Assembly (NCBI GenBank): GCA_017534595.1
Contig: JAFXVY010000089.1
Location: 103,037-167,036, forward strand
Direction: 5' to 3'
Source of the DNA: Ruminococcus sp.
GTDB lineage: Bacteria > Bacillota > Clostridia > Oscillospirales > Ruminococcaceae
DNA: 64,000 nt
Shown here: positions 52,232-59,588 of the stretch, one piece after another
How positions within the stretch are numbered: position 1 is the stretch's first letter
Layout of the letters: each line of letters opens with the position of its first letter
The notes under the pieces: generated by a model
Seen by the model: only the letters and a program-made list of their open reading frames with translations
Database searches by the model: none
Told to the model about the DNA's origin: nothing
Translations under genes and position numbers: made by a program

Positions 52232-52256
52232 AAAGCCGACTTCAAAAGCCGGCTTT
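52232..52256 (-). terminator. terminator of the DUF3789-like ORF
   Basis: AAAGCCG-C and GC-CGGCTTT arms pair with one mismatch and are followed by TTTTGTTTTGG on the minus strand. Confidence 0.75.
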
Positions 52257-52259
52257 CGG

Positions 52260-52394
52260 TCACTTAACATTTTTGTTCGGCGGATACCCCTGCGGATCTG
52301 TGTACCTGTCCGCCTCGGAAGCAGCGGAGCAAAGGCACATAGTCGTAACACCGACAGCGCCGCCGAACAGAGCGCCGAACAGAAAACCCAACAT
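52260..52394 (-). CDS. small DUF3789-like membrane peptide
   Basis: This 44-residue ORF reads MLGFLFGALFGGAVGVTTMC, then LCSAASEADR and a polar tail. The glycine-rich single membrane helix followed by a Cys-x-x-Ala-x-x-x-Asp segment fits DUF3789, a family of tiny membrane proteins often found on mobile elements of Firmicutes. The ATG at 52394 is 6 bases after GGAGGG. It sits between the CheX-like gene and the antiporter, with its own terminator. The role is unknown. Confidence 0.65.
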   Translation of the reverse strand: MLGFLFGALFGGAVGVTTMCLCSAASEADRYTDPQGYPPNKNVK

Positions 52395-52448
52395 AACCAT
52401 CCCTCCGTTTCCGAGAGATAGTATGTCTCAAAGCCGCAGTATTATACG

Positions 52449-53333
52449 TCAGCTGATCGAGATAATGAACTCGACCTCACCGAAGGCGAAGGCAACGGGG
52501 ATGCAGAACGCCTGACCGTCATACTTTACTGTACCGTTATGGATATACTGCTGAGGATCGAGGCTTAGCTCAATGCCGAGCTCGTTGGACTCATTAACCA
52601 CGAACAGGCCGTTGTTTACGTTCAGGAACTCGCCGACTACCTCGTTGACATACTCATCGACATCAGTGAAGGTCTCCTTGGCAAATCTTTCGGCGAAGGC
52701 GATATACTCAGCCTTGGGGCAGGCAACGCAGATCTCGGCGTTATACTTGCCGTGGATCGTCTGGCAAACGATATACTCTGCCTCGGCGGTATTGACCACG
52801 CTCGACTCGAGGGGCGTGAAGTCGTCGCCGATAAATCTGATGATATTCTTGAACAGAAGGGTGACATACTCGGTATAGATACGGGCGTTCTCTGCGGTAT
52901 TGAAATGGAAGAAGTCCTTTACTATCGCGGAGAGCTTATCGTTCTGATTGTTGGAGATATCGTCGTCGGAAAGCTGATAATGGGACTTATAGGCCGAGAT
53001 CGCGGCTTCAAAGTCGGCATTGGAGAGCGAGCCGTTGTTGACGAGGGTCTGCCCGAGGAGCAGATAGTCTGTGGGCTGCTCGGAGAGCAGTCTGTCCACA
53101 TCCGCGGGAGTAAGGTAGCCGAGGTCAACACAGAGGTCGCCGAAGCGCTTATCCACGCTCTGCTGAGCTACGTTTACGTGCTCTACCTGATCGGCGGTCA
53201 TGAGGCCGGCATTGATAGCGAGCACGCCGAGGCGCATACGGGTATTTTTCTTGTCGTCTATCGCCTGAGCGAGAGTCTCGGGCGAGACGAGCTTATTGTT
53301 GAGCAGAAAAGCTCCGAAGAACTGTGCAAACAT
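52449..53333 (-). CDS. CheX-like chemotaxis phosphatase-domain protein
   Basis: The 294-residue protein has two parts. The first 115 residues are helical repeats with hydrophobic spacing (NNKLVSPETLAQAIDDKK, LGYLTPADVDRLLSEQP, LGQTLVNNGSLSNADFEAAI) like the N-terminal domain of type II secretion ATPases. The second part (about 125-294) resembles CheX, with VNEVVGEFLNVNNGLF carrying an E-x-x-N motif used by CheX/CheC phosphatases. It directly follows a CheY-like gene, so it probably dephosphorylates that regulator. No other chemotaxis genes are near. Confidence 0.75.
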   Translation of the reverse strand: MFAQFFGAFLLNNKLVSPETLAQAIDDKKNTRMRLGVLAINAGLMTADQVEHVNVAQQSVDKRFGDLCVDLGYLTPADVDRLLSEQPTDYLLLGQTLVNNGSLSNADFEAAISAYKSHYQLSDDDISNNQNDKLSAIVKDFFHFNTAENARIYTEYVTLLFKNIIRFIGDDFTPLESSVVNTAEAEYIVCQTIHGKYNAEICVACPKAEYIAFAERFAKETFTDVDEYVNEVVGEFLNVNNGLFVVNESNELGIELSLDPQQYIHNGTVKYDGQAFCIPVAFAFGEVEFIISIS

Positions 53334-53353
53334 CTAAGTATCTCCCCTTTCCG

Positions 53354-53725
53354 TCATTTCATGACATTGCGGATTATTTTTTCGACCTGAGCATCGTCGA
53401 TGGGCTTCTGAACGAAATCATAGGCGCCGAGAACAATAGCCTGCTTCAGGTGGCTCTGGGTGCCGACGGAGGAAGCCATAACGACCTTGGCGTTCTTATC
53501 GAACTCCTTGATCGCCTTGAGGGCGTCGATACCGGTGAGCTTAGGCATAACTATATCCATAAATACCAGGTCGGGGCTGACCTCTTTATACTTGCTGACA
53601 GCTTCCTCGCCGTCCGCAGCCTCGGAGATATTAACGATCCCGAGAGAGGAGAGAAACATTCCGAGCTTCTTGCGTGCGAACATGGAATCGTCGCAAAGCA
53701 GTATCTTGATGTCCTTGAAATCCAT
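53354..53725 (-). CDS. CheY-like single-domain response regulator
   Basis: This 123-residue receiver has IKILLCDDSMFARKKLG (acidic pocket), phosphoacceptor Asp in DLVFMDIVMPKLTGIDA, VVMASSVGTQ and the Lys in DFVQKPIDD. There is no output domain. It starts at the ATG at 53725 after AGGAGG and is transcribed with the CheX-like gene; its histidine kinase must be encoded elsewhere. Confidence 0.92.
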   Translation of the reverse strand: MDFKDIKILLCDDSMFARKKLGMFLSSLGIVNISEAADGEEAVSKYKEVSPDLVFMDIVMPKLTGIDALKAIKEFDKNAKVVMASSVGTQSHLKQAIVLGAYDFVQKPIDDAQVEKIIRNVMK

Positions 53726-53801
53726 ATAAAAATCCTCCTGTTGAAACAGATTGTGCCGCTGCAATACCGCTCAACGCGAAATGCAGTATAATACATATAT
53801 A

Positions 53802-53830
53802 ATTTTATCACAAAAACAATAAAAAATCAA
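53802..53830 (-). promoter_or_regulatory. promoter of the CheY-like/CheX-like pair
   Basis: TTGATT (53830-53825), 17 bases, TAAAAT (53807-53802) on the minus strand. Confidence 0.7.
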
Positions 53831-53898
53831 GTACCCTGAAAGTATTTTTTGTTGTAAATGTGCATAAATTTTACAGTTAGTTTTTTTGCGTTATGCCC

Positions 53899-53927
53899 TT
53901 GACTTTGTATATACGATATGATATAAT
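53899..53927 (+). promoter_or_regulatory. promoter of tRNA-Leu
   Basis: TTGACT (53899-53904), 17 bases, TATAAT (53922-53927), 13 bases before the tRNA. Confidence 0.85.
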
Positions 53928-53940
53928 TAACAGGTATTTA

Positions 53941-54027
53941 GCCGGCGTGATGGAATTGGCAGACGTGACGGACTCAAAATCCGTTGGTAGCAATACCGTG
54001 CGGGTTCGACCCCCGCCGCCGGCACCA
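53941..54027 (+). tRNA. tRNA-Leu (anticodon CAA)
   Basis: The acceptor arms GCCGGCG and CGCCGGC pair, with encoded A-CCA. The anticodon loop CTCAAAA gives CAA; a long variable arm (GGTAGCAATACC) and the T arm GGGTTCGACCCCC are present. It decodes UUG. Confidence 0.95.
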
Positions 54028-54071
54028 TGAAAGAAACCTGGTTTGTCTACTAACAAATCAGGTTTCTTTCA
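54028..54071 (+). terminator. hairpin directly after tRNA-Leu
   Basis: TGAAAGAAACCTGGTTTGT and ACAAATCAGGTTTCTTTCA form a 19-bp stem with one G-U pair and a 6-base loop. There is no long T-run, but the right arm is T-rich; it probably ends the tRNA transcript. Confidence 0.55.
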
Positions 54072-54177
54072 ATGATATCCGTTCCTTGTCGGAACGGATG
54101 ATATACCTTCGGTATGATATCGCACTTCGTGTGATGATATACGCCTGCGGGCGTATATGGAACGGATATTATATCAT
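54072..54177 (+). repeat. array of short hairpins (intergenic repeat)
   Basis: Four small stem-loops follow one another: ATCCGTTCC/GGAACGGAT, ATACC/GGTAT with loop TTC, ATCGCAC/GTGTGAT with loop TTC, and ATACGCC/GGCGTAT. Most are spaced by GAT. The outer ATGATATCCGTTCC (54072-54085) can also pair with the GGAACGGAT...ATATCAT end (54159-54177), closing the whole array. The pattern resembles interspersed hairpin elements seen in gut Clostridia next to acquired genes. Confidence 0.75.
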
Positions 54178-54235
54178 GTTGCGACGAAGGAGCAATATAT
54201 CATGCCGTGTTCTACTGCGAAAGGAATCACAAAAA

Positions 54236-54832
54236 ATGATCAATAACGTTTCGTCGCACTACGACGCATTGATTGACGAAAACAACGATCCAGTTTTTGA
54301 TCCCGAACCGTTAAAGAAATATATGGATCGTTGGGATGGCAGCGCGTTTATTGATTTGTTGGACTTAAATGTTAGCAAATCGGTGCTTGAGATAGGCGTT
54401 GGCACGGGCAGATTGGCAATACGTATCGCTCCTCTTTGCAGAACATTTACAGGAATTGATATATCAGAAAGAACTGTTGAAAAAGCAAAACAAAACTTAA
54501 AAAGATTCAACAATGTTACATTGATTCACGGTGATTTCAGCACGTTCGTTTTTTCCGAAAAATATGATGTGATCTATTCCTCATTAACTTTTATGCATTT
54601 TAATAACAAAGCCGATACGATTGCAAAGATCCATTCGTTGCTTGTTCCAAACGGATCTTTTGTTTTATCAATCGACAAAAGCAAGAATAAGTATATTGAA
54701 TGCAATGGAAGAACTATTGAGATATATCCTGATGATCCGGAAACAACAAAAACGCACTTGCACAATGCGAAATTTGTTGTTGAAAGCGTGATAGAAACAG
54801 AAGCCGCTTATTTGTTTTCGGCAAAAAAATGA
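54236..54832 (+). CDS. class I SAM-dependent methyltransferase
   Basis: The 198-residue protein has the SAM-binding motif VLEIGVGTGRLAIRIAPL, an acidic motif II (TGIDISERTVEKA), DVIYSSLTFMHF and LLVPNGSFVLSIDK. The substrate is unknown. The gene is AT-rich compared with its surroundings and lies between a hairpin array and a pair of direct repeats after tRNA-Leu, all suggesting recent acquisition. The ATG at 54236 follows AAAGGAA; the ORF is open further upstream through the hairpin array, which is probably not translated. Confidence 0.82.
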   Translation: MINNVSSHYDALIDENNDPVFDPEPLKKYMDRWDGSAFIDLLDLNVSKSVLEIGVGTGRLAIRIAPLCRTFTGIDISERTVEKAKQNLKRFNNVTLIHGDFSTFVFSEKYDVIYSSLTFMHFNNKADTIAKIHSLLVPNGSFVLSIDKSKNKYIECNGRTIEIYPDDPETTKTHLHNAKFVVESVIETEAAYLFSAKK

Positions 54833-54841
54833 TTCTGTGGT

Positions 54842-54891
54842 GTACTTTTTGGTGTTCTTAGCTCGGTTTTGTACCTTTTGGTGATTCTTAG
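54842..54891 (+). repeat. pair of imperfect direct repeats after the methyltransferase gene
   Basis: GTACTTTTTGGTGTTCTTAG (54842-54861) recurs as GTACCTTTTGGTG-A-TTCTTAG (54871-54891), 29 bases apart. They mark the right side of the AT-rich islet. Confidence 0.55.
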
Positions 54892-54907
54892 ACATAAAAA
54901 AAGCACA

Positions 54908-54938
54908 GCACCCGCCGGCAGATCTCCCCGGCGGGTGC
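54908..54938 (-). terminator. distal terminator of the AraC gene
   Basis: GCACCCGCCGG and CCGGCGGGTGC form a perfect 11-bp stem, followed on the minus strand by TGTGCTTTTTTT. Confidence 0.75.
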
Positions 54939-54956
54939 TCCTATATCTGTAAAGAA

Positions 54957-54992
54957 AAGACACTTCCGTCTCCGATCTGGCGAAAGTGTCTT
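54957..54992 (-). terminator. proximal terminator of the AraC gene
   Basis: AAGACACTT and AAGTGTCTT form a 9-bp stem with T-tracts on both sides, so it could serve either strand. Confidence 0.7.
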
Positions 54993-55020
54993 TTTGCATC
55001 CCGGCGATACTGCCTGCGGC

Positions 55021-55782
55021 TCAGTTTTCCTCGTAGTCGTAGGTATTCTCGCTGCGGCGCATACGGAAATAGTTTTCACGGTACTGCTTCGGGGTCATGC
55101 CGGTCTTGCGGCGGAAGCAGTAGATGAAATGGCTGTGGGAGCTGAAATTGAGATAGTTGCCGATATCGAGGGGCGAATAGTCCGAGAATTTCAGCATATT
55201 CTCCGCCGCCTGTATCCTTCGGGACATGATATAATCCGAGATCGTCACGCCGACCTCCTGCTTGAACAGCTTGGAAAGATACTGCGGGGTAAGCCCGAGC
55301 TTGTCGGCAAGCTCCTGCACGCGGACTCCCTTATAGATGTTGTCGTAGATCAGGTCGAGGCAGACGAGTATATGCTTTGAATATGCCTCGCCGGAGTTGA
55401 GCTTCTGCATACGCCTTGCGTACTCTAAAAAGGTCTCGCGGTGGATATCCGAGAGCTGCTCCTTGGTGGTGCTCTCGTCGAGACGGTTGATGAAGATATC
55501 GCTTATGGTATAAGCCGTCTCGGTAGGCATACCAGCCTCTATGCAGAATCTGGCGATCAGAGCGATGGTTATGATAAGGTGGTACTTGATGTTGCGTATC
55601 GGGTCGCTGCTGAGCTTACCGTAGCCCTCAACTGCAAGAGGGGTATAAAGCTCCTTTACCCTTTCGATGTTTCCCGAGCTGACTGCCGCGTAGAATTCAA
55701 GCTCCTTTTCGTAAGGAGAGTGCAGAAGGCCGTGTTCGCGCTGATAAAATTCCCTGTAATTGAGCTCCCGGTTGATACTCAT
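55021..55782 (-). CDS. AraC-family transcriptional regulator
   Basis: This 253-residue regulator has a helical N-terminal sensing region without a recognised cupin, and a C-terminal AraC domain (about 155-250): VRVQELADKLGLTPQYLSKLFKQEVGVTISDYIMSRRIQ for the first helix-turn-helix and IGNYLNFSSHSHFIYCFRRKTGMTPKQYRE for the second. The ATG at 55782 is preferred over the GTG at 55791. It is the nearest regulator to the sugar-binding, wall-anchored and GH5 genes, which share an upstream element, so it may control them. Confidence 0.9.
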   Translation of the reverse strand: MSINRELNYREFYQREHGLLHSPYEKELEFYAAVSSGNIERVKELYTPLAVEGYGKLSSDPIRNIKYHLIITIALIARFCIEAGMPTETAYTISDIFINRLDESTTKEQLSDIHRETFLEYARRMQKLNSGEAYSKHILVCLDLIYDNIYKGVRVQELADKLGLTPQYLSKLFKQEVGVTISDYIMSRRIQAAENMLKFSDYSPLDIGNYLNFSSHSHFIYCFRRKTGMTPKQYRENYFRMRRSENTYDYEEN

Positions 55783-55807
55783 AGGTGACACCGCCTTTCT
55801 ATAAATG

Positions 55808-55836
55808 ATTATACATCACAAACGGACGGATGTAAA
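55808..55836 (-). promoter_or_regulatory. promoter of the AraC gene
   Basis: TTTACA (55836-55831), 17 bases, TATAAT (55813-55808) on the minus strand. Confidence 0.8.
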
Positions 55837-55969
55837 GAGAAAAATGAATACTTCGGGACAGGTCGTGTGCAGCGTCAGCATCCTTATACAGTAACTGCGC
55901 CGAACAAGGAAGATGTCCGGCGCAGCCCTATGATGATAAGGAGATATTATGAATTGACCTTTCTTAATA

Positions 55970-57412
55970 TCAGTCAGCGACCGCTTCCTTGGCCTCTTCG
56001 ATAAGAGCATCGAGAGCAAGCCTGTTGGAGTCAACGGTGGACGCCCAGGTCGCAGGGTCGGAGGGATGCATCGTTGCCTTGATTATATTGTCGGTAATGC
56101 TGGAGATATCCTTGGAGATGCCCTGAGCGAACTCGAATACGGGATGCTCTGCTGCAAGAGCATAGATCTCGTCTCTCATGTCGATCATTTCGTCGGTCCA
56201 GCCGTAGTCTTCCTTGAGCTGGTTAACGGTGATCTCCTTAGCCTTGGGATCAGCCTCGGCATAACGTGTGCAGTCGAGCCATGCAGCCACGCCCTCGGGG
56301 TTCTTGGCGTTCTTTACGATGCAGAAGCCGTGTACTCTCGAAGGAACATACTGAGTGTCGGAATCCTTGGCGCAGGGAACGGGAGCGAACATAACGTCGC
56401 CGTTTGCGATATCGCCGAAGGGCTCGGTCTTGCTCGGAGCATCCTCGATAGCCCAGAAGCCGATAGGATAGAACAGGGTAAGTCCGGAAGCCAGACCCAT
56501 GCCCCACATATCCTGGCCGCCTCTGACGGTCCAGCCGTGCTCGTGCTTGGGATATACAACGTTGTTTCTCTGGAGCTCATACATCATGTCCTGAGCCTTT
56601 GCGATCAGCGGAGAGTCGATATTGTTCTTGATATCGCCGTTCTCCATGCCGATGAGCGGCAGGCCGGTGGACTCGGTCAGAGCGTTCTCATAGTACCATG
56701 CGTCGAGAGCGTACTTATCCTGATCGGGATCGGCGAAGTCCTTGCACATCTCGGACATGGTATCCCAGTTCCACTCACCGTTATGGTACATATCGGCGGG
56801 CTGGTCGATACCGAGCTCTTCGAGGACCTTCTTGTTGTATACCCAGATATAAGCGGGGTCTACACGGGAAACGCCGACATAATGCTTGCCTTTGTAAACG
56901 AACTGGTCGTTTGCATTCTTGATATCCTTCCAGAGGTCGGAATCAAAGTCGATGTAGTCATCCAGAGGCTCGAGCATATTCTTGATAGCGCCCTTGGGGA
57001 ACATATCCATATCGTCTGCGCCGCAGAAGTCGGGCGAGTCGCCGGACATTACACGGGTAGCAAGATCGTCGAACTTGGTGTTGTAAGTGGTGGAGATATA
57101 GGTGATGGTGCCGTTGTACTTGGACTTGAACAGTGCGAGGTCAACGCCGATATCCTTGTCATCGCTGGAGGTCGGGTTGATGTCCCAGAAAGAGAACCAC
57201 TTGATCTCGGTGTTCTCGAGCTTTCTGTCATCCTCCTTGCTGTCGTTGGCAATGGAGTCTACGACCTCCTGCTGGCTGTCCTCAAGCTTCTTTTCGGTGG
57301 TGGTTGCAGCAGAATCGGAAGTGCCGGAGCTGTCGCCGCTGCCGCAGGACGCCATGGTGAGCGCCATAGTCATAGCTGCTGTAAGTGCAGCAATTCTCTT
57401 AAATTTCTTCAT
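55970..57412 (-). CDS. extracellular solute-binding lipoprotein (sugar ABC type)
   Basis: The 480-residue protein has a signal peptide with a lipobox (MASCG, about 20-24), then a linker and a family-1 solute-binding fold (KYNGTITYISTTYNTKFDDLATRVMSGDSPDF, GKHYVGVSRVDPAYIWVYNKKVLEELG, EGVAAWLDCTRYAEAD). Such proteins deliver oligosaccharides to ABC permeases, but no permease genes are nearby. It lies 32 bases after the wall-anchored protein gene and probably shares its promoter. Confidence 0.88.
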   Translation of the reverse strand: MKKFKRIAALTAAMTMALTMASCGSGDSSGTSDSAATTTEKKLEDSQQEVVDSIANDSKEDDRKLENTEIKWFSFWDINPTSSDDKDIGVDLALFKSKYNGTITYISTTYNTKFDDLATRVMSGDSPDFCGADDMDMFPKGAIKNMLEPLDDYIDFDSDLWKDIKNANDQFVYKGKHYVGVSRVDPAYIWVYNKKVLEELGIDQPADMYHNGEWNWDTMSEMCKDFADPDQDKYALDAWYYENALTESTGLPLIGMENGDIKNNIDSPLIAKAQDMMYELQRNNVVYPKHEHGWTVRGGQDMWGMGLASGLTLFYPIGFWAIEDAPSKTEPFGDIANGDVMFAPVPCAKDSDTQYVPSRVHGFCIVKNAKNPEGVAAWLDCTRYAEADPKAKEITVNQLKEDYGWTDEMIDMRDEIYALAAEHPVFEFAQGISKDISSITDNIIKATMHPSDPATWASTVDSNRLALDALIEEAKEAVAD

Positions 57413-57444
57413 TTCTTTTCCTCCGTTTTACAAAGAGCAGGTAA

Positions 57445-58194
57445 TTACTTCTTTACCTTCGATACTGTGAATACTGTTGCTGCGCAAACAGCGAGAGCAA
57501 GAACTCCGCCTGCGGCTGCGCCGGTAGGAGCGCTGTCGCCTTCGGTAGTTTCTGCTGCGGGAGCGTCACCCTCGGCAGCGCCTGCAGGGCTGACCTGATC
57601 GGCGACCTCGGGGCAAGCGGGAGCGTTCTTGAAATCAACGCTGATCTTGAGCACGCCGCCCTTGAAGGAGCCTTCCTGATCCCAGCCGGCTACCTCGGGA
57701 GTAGCTGCAACGATAACATTGCCGCTCTCGTCAACGTTGTCGGTAGGTCTGATGTGGATGCGCACGCCGGTCTCTGCGTCGTGATAGCCGCCCTTGATGT
57801 CAAGCACAGACTGAAGAGTGATGGGATCGCCGCCCTTGGGAGTAAAGGTAGCCTCTGTTACCTTCATATCATAGGGATAGCCTTCCTCGGGAAGGTTGCA
57901 GATCATGATACCCATATCGCCGAGGTTGCCCTTGCCCGACATAGTGGTATCGGTGAGTACCTCGTTGATGGAATACTCAACAGTGATCGTACCGTCCTCG
58001 GTGATGCCGAACCATTCGCTCTCGTTCCACTTCCACTGATTGCTCATGTAGAAGCCCATGGCGCCGATGCTGTAATAAGCGTCGGACTCGGGATCAACTG
58101 CGTCGTAAAGGCTCTTGGCGGATGCGCCGATAGCAAGTGTCGAAGCTGCGATGACTGCCGCTGCCATGCCGGCAAATAAACGTCTCAGTTTCAT
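57445..58194 (-). CDS. secreted, wall-anchored protein of unknown fold
   Basis: From the ATG at 58194 (ACGGAGG upstream) the 249-residue protein has a signal peptide (about 1-26), a beta-rich domain (YYSIGAMGFYMSNQWKWNES, TITVEYSINEVLTDTTMSGKGNLGDMGIMI, VRIHIRPTDNV), a Gly/Ala/Glu spacer and a sortase-like end: SAPTG, a hydrophobic stretch and SKVKK. I do not recognise the domain; a carbohydrate-binding role is plausible because it is co-transcribed with a sugar-binding protein and co-regulated with a GH5 enzyme. Confidence 0.75.
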   Translation of the reverse strand: MKLRRLFAGMAAAVIAASTLAIGASAKSLYDAVDPESDAYYSIGAMGFYMSNQWKWNESEWFGITEDGTITVEYSINEVLTDTTMSGKGNLGDMGIMICNLPEEGYPYDMKVTEATFTPKGGDPITLQSVLDIKGGYHDAETGVRIHIRPTDNVDESGNVIVAATPEVAGWDQEGSFKGGVLKISVDFKNAPACPEVADQVSPAGAAEGDAPAAETTEGDSAPTGAAAGGVLALAVCAATVFTVSKVKK

Positions 58195-58251
58195 ATCAAT
58201 TTCCTCCGTTAAATATAAATCTAAGGGGAACTCTTCCCCTTTGCCATTTAA

Positions 58252-58313
58252 ATTATAGTACAATTTCATATTGTGGTATATCAGAAATGTAATATTAACA
58301 TCGAAATTTTAAC
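58252..58313 (-). promoter_or_regulatory. promoter and shared upstream element, copy A
   Basis: TATAAT (58257-58252) with a poor -35. The 37 bases at 58277-58313 match copy B (59517-59553) at 29 of 37 positions without gaps, and both begin exactly 20 bases from their -10. The poor -35 and the adjacent conserved block suggest an activator site. Confidence 0.7.
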
Positions 58314-58342
58314 CGTGTTATAAAAATTAAATATTTATATTA

Positions 58343-58384
58343 AAAATTTATCCGACGGAACTATTGCCCCGCCGGATAAATTTT
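58343..58384 (-). terminator. terminator of the GH5 gene
   Basis: AAAATTTATCCG and CGGATAAATTTT form a 12-bp stem, extended by CGG/CCG, with T-rich flanks on the minus strand. Confidence 0.8.
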
Positions 58385-58418
58385 GGATGGAATATTATGA
58401 AAATCAAGGAAGAAATGA

Positions 58419-59444
58419 TTAAAGCTTGGTTATGAGCTCGGGGAGCACATCCTTGAGCCTTTCGTCGGTGAGGCCGAAGTCCATCGCCTTGTAGCTCCAG
58501 GCCGAACGCCCGATGCCGTACTTGTTGAATACGGTGCTGATATCGCTGTACCATCTGAGGCAGTCCTCGGCGGAAGCGTGCTCTATGACGCCGTACTCGC
58601 CGCAGTAGAGTGAGCAGCCTCTCTCCTCGCAGAGCCTGACGGCGTGAGCAAATCTGCCGTCAAAGTAATCGGCGGTGAAGCCTGTATCGGGGACATCGTT
58701 GTAATCCTGGATCCTCGTGAGATTGAGCTCGACCATCATCCTGCGGTACTCTTTGATATCGCCGGGATAGGAGGCTCTTACCTCGGAATTCATCTCGGGC
58801 ACCCAGTAGGCTGCCTGATGAGTGAAGAGGAAGGGATCGTAGCAGTGGAAGTTATAAACTATCTTGTCATCATAGGGAGCCTCAAGATCCTTGAGAGCGT
58901 CAACGGAGTTGTTCCAGTAACCGCCCACAAGAATGTAGGTATCGGGAGCGGTCTTTCTGATCCTTCCGATAACGGTGCGGATAATGCGGTTCCAGGTATC
59001 GGAAAGCGAAGCGTCGTTGACCTCGTTGAGCAGCTCGAAGGCTACCGTCTGAGGCTTATTGCCGAATCGCTCGGCTATCCTCTCCCAGAGCTTGTAAAAT
59101 CTCTCCTGCAGCGGCTCGGAATCGAAAAAGCCCGACTCGCCGTAAGTAGTCTCGTAGGAGTAGCCGTAGGTCTTGTGCAGGTCGATTATCATGCGAAGTC
59201 CGTACTTCTCGCACCATTTGCAGGCGGACTCGAGGTACCCGAAGCCGATCTCGAGAGGCTCGCCCTCTGCGGTCTCAAAGATATTGTAATCAACGGGGAT
59301 ACGCACATGATCGAGACCCCACTCGGAGACGGTCTTGAAATCGTCCTCTGTGATATAGGTATCCAGATGCTCCTTATCGTAGGTGAGCTGAGAAAGCCAG
59401 CCTCCGAAATTGACGCCTCTCATGAAGCCCTCAAATCTTTTCAT
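58419..59444 (-). CDS. glycoside hydrolase family 5 endoglucanase-like enzyme
   Basis: GH5 enzymes cut beta-glucans and related polymers. The 341-residue protein has RGVNFGGWLSQ, HVRIPVDYNIF, IDLHKTYGYSY, the acid/base Glu in AFELLNEVND, YNFHCYDPFLFTHQ and the nucleophile Glu in YCGEYGVIEH. No signal peptide is present, so it would act inside the cell on imported oligosaccharides. The ATG at 59444 follows GGAGG; the ATG at 59474 does not. It carries the same upstream element as the wall-anchored protein. Confidence 0.9.
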   Translation of the reverse strand: MKRFEGFMRGVNFGGWLSQLTYDKEHLDTYITEDDFKTVSEWGLDHVRIPVDYNIFETAEGEPLEIGFGYLESACKWCEKYGLRMIIDLHKTYGYSYETTYGESGFFDSEPLQERFYKLWERIAERFGNKPQTVAFELLNEVNDASLSDTWNRIIRTVIGRIRKTAPDTYILVGGYWNNSVDALKDLEAPYDDKIVYNFHCYDPFLFTHQAAYWVPEMNSEVRASYPGDIKEYRRMMVELNLTRIQDYNDVPDTGFTADYFDGRFAHAVRLCEERGCSLYCGEYGVIEHASAEDCLRWYSDISTVFNKYGIGRSAWSYKAMDFGLTDERLKDVLPELITKL

Positions 59445-59491
59445 AGCATATCCTCCGTCCGGATTAAATTTCATTCATTGATGTTAAATCT

Positions 59492-59553
59492 ATTATATAG
59501 CAAACCACAGAAAAGTTATATCATAAATGCAATATATGTATCGAATGTTTAAC
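59492..59553 (-). promoter_or_regulatory. promoter and shared upstream element, copy B
   Basis: TATAAT (59497-59492) with a poor -35, and the 37-base block at 59517-59553 starting 20 bases from the -10, as in copy A. Within copy B, CATTCGAT and CATTTATGAT look like direct half-sites. Confidence 0.7.
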
Positions 59554-59588
59554 TATCATATTAAATATTTGAAATACCGTCCGCAAAT

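Noticed and set aside
54072-54177. Hairpin series as a CRISPR array
   Set aside because: Units are 13-23 bases, differ in sequence, have no constant spacer length and no cas genes are present.
54011-54920. Shared CCGCCGGCA between the tRNA-Leu end and 54912-54920 as an attachment-site duplication
   Set aside because: Only 9 bases match and the right copy lies in a GC-rich terminator stem, so chance is the better explanation.
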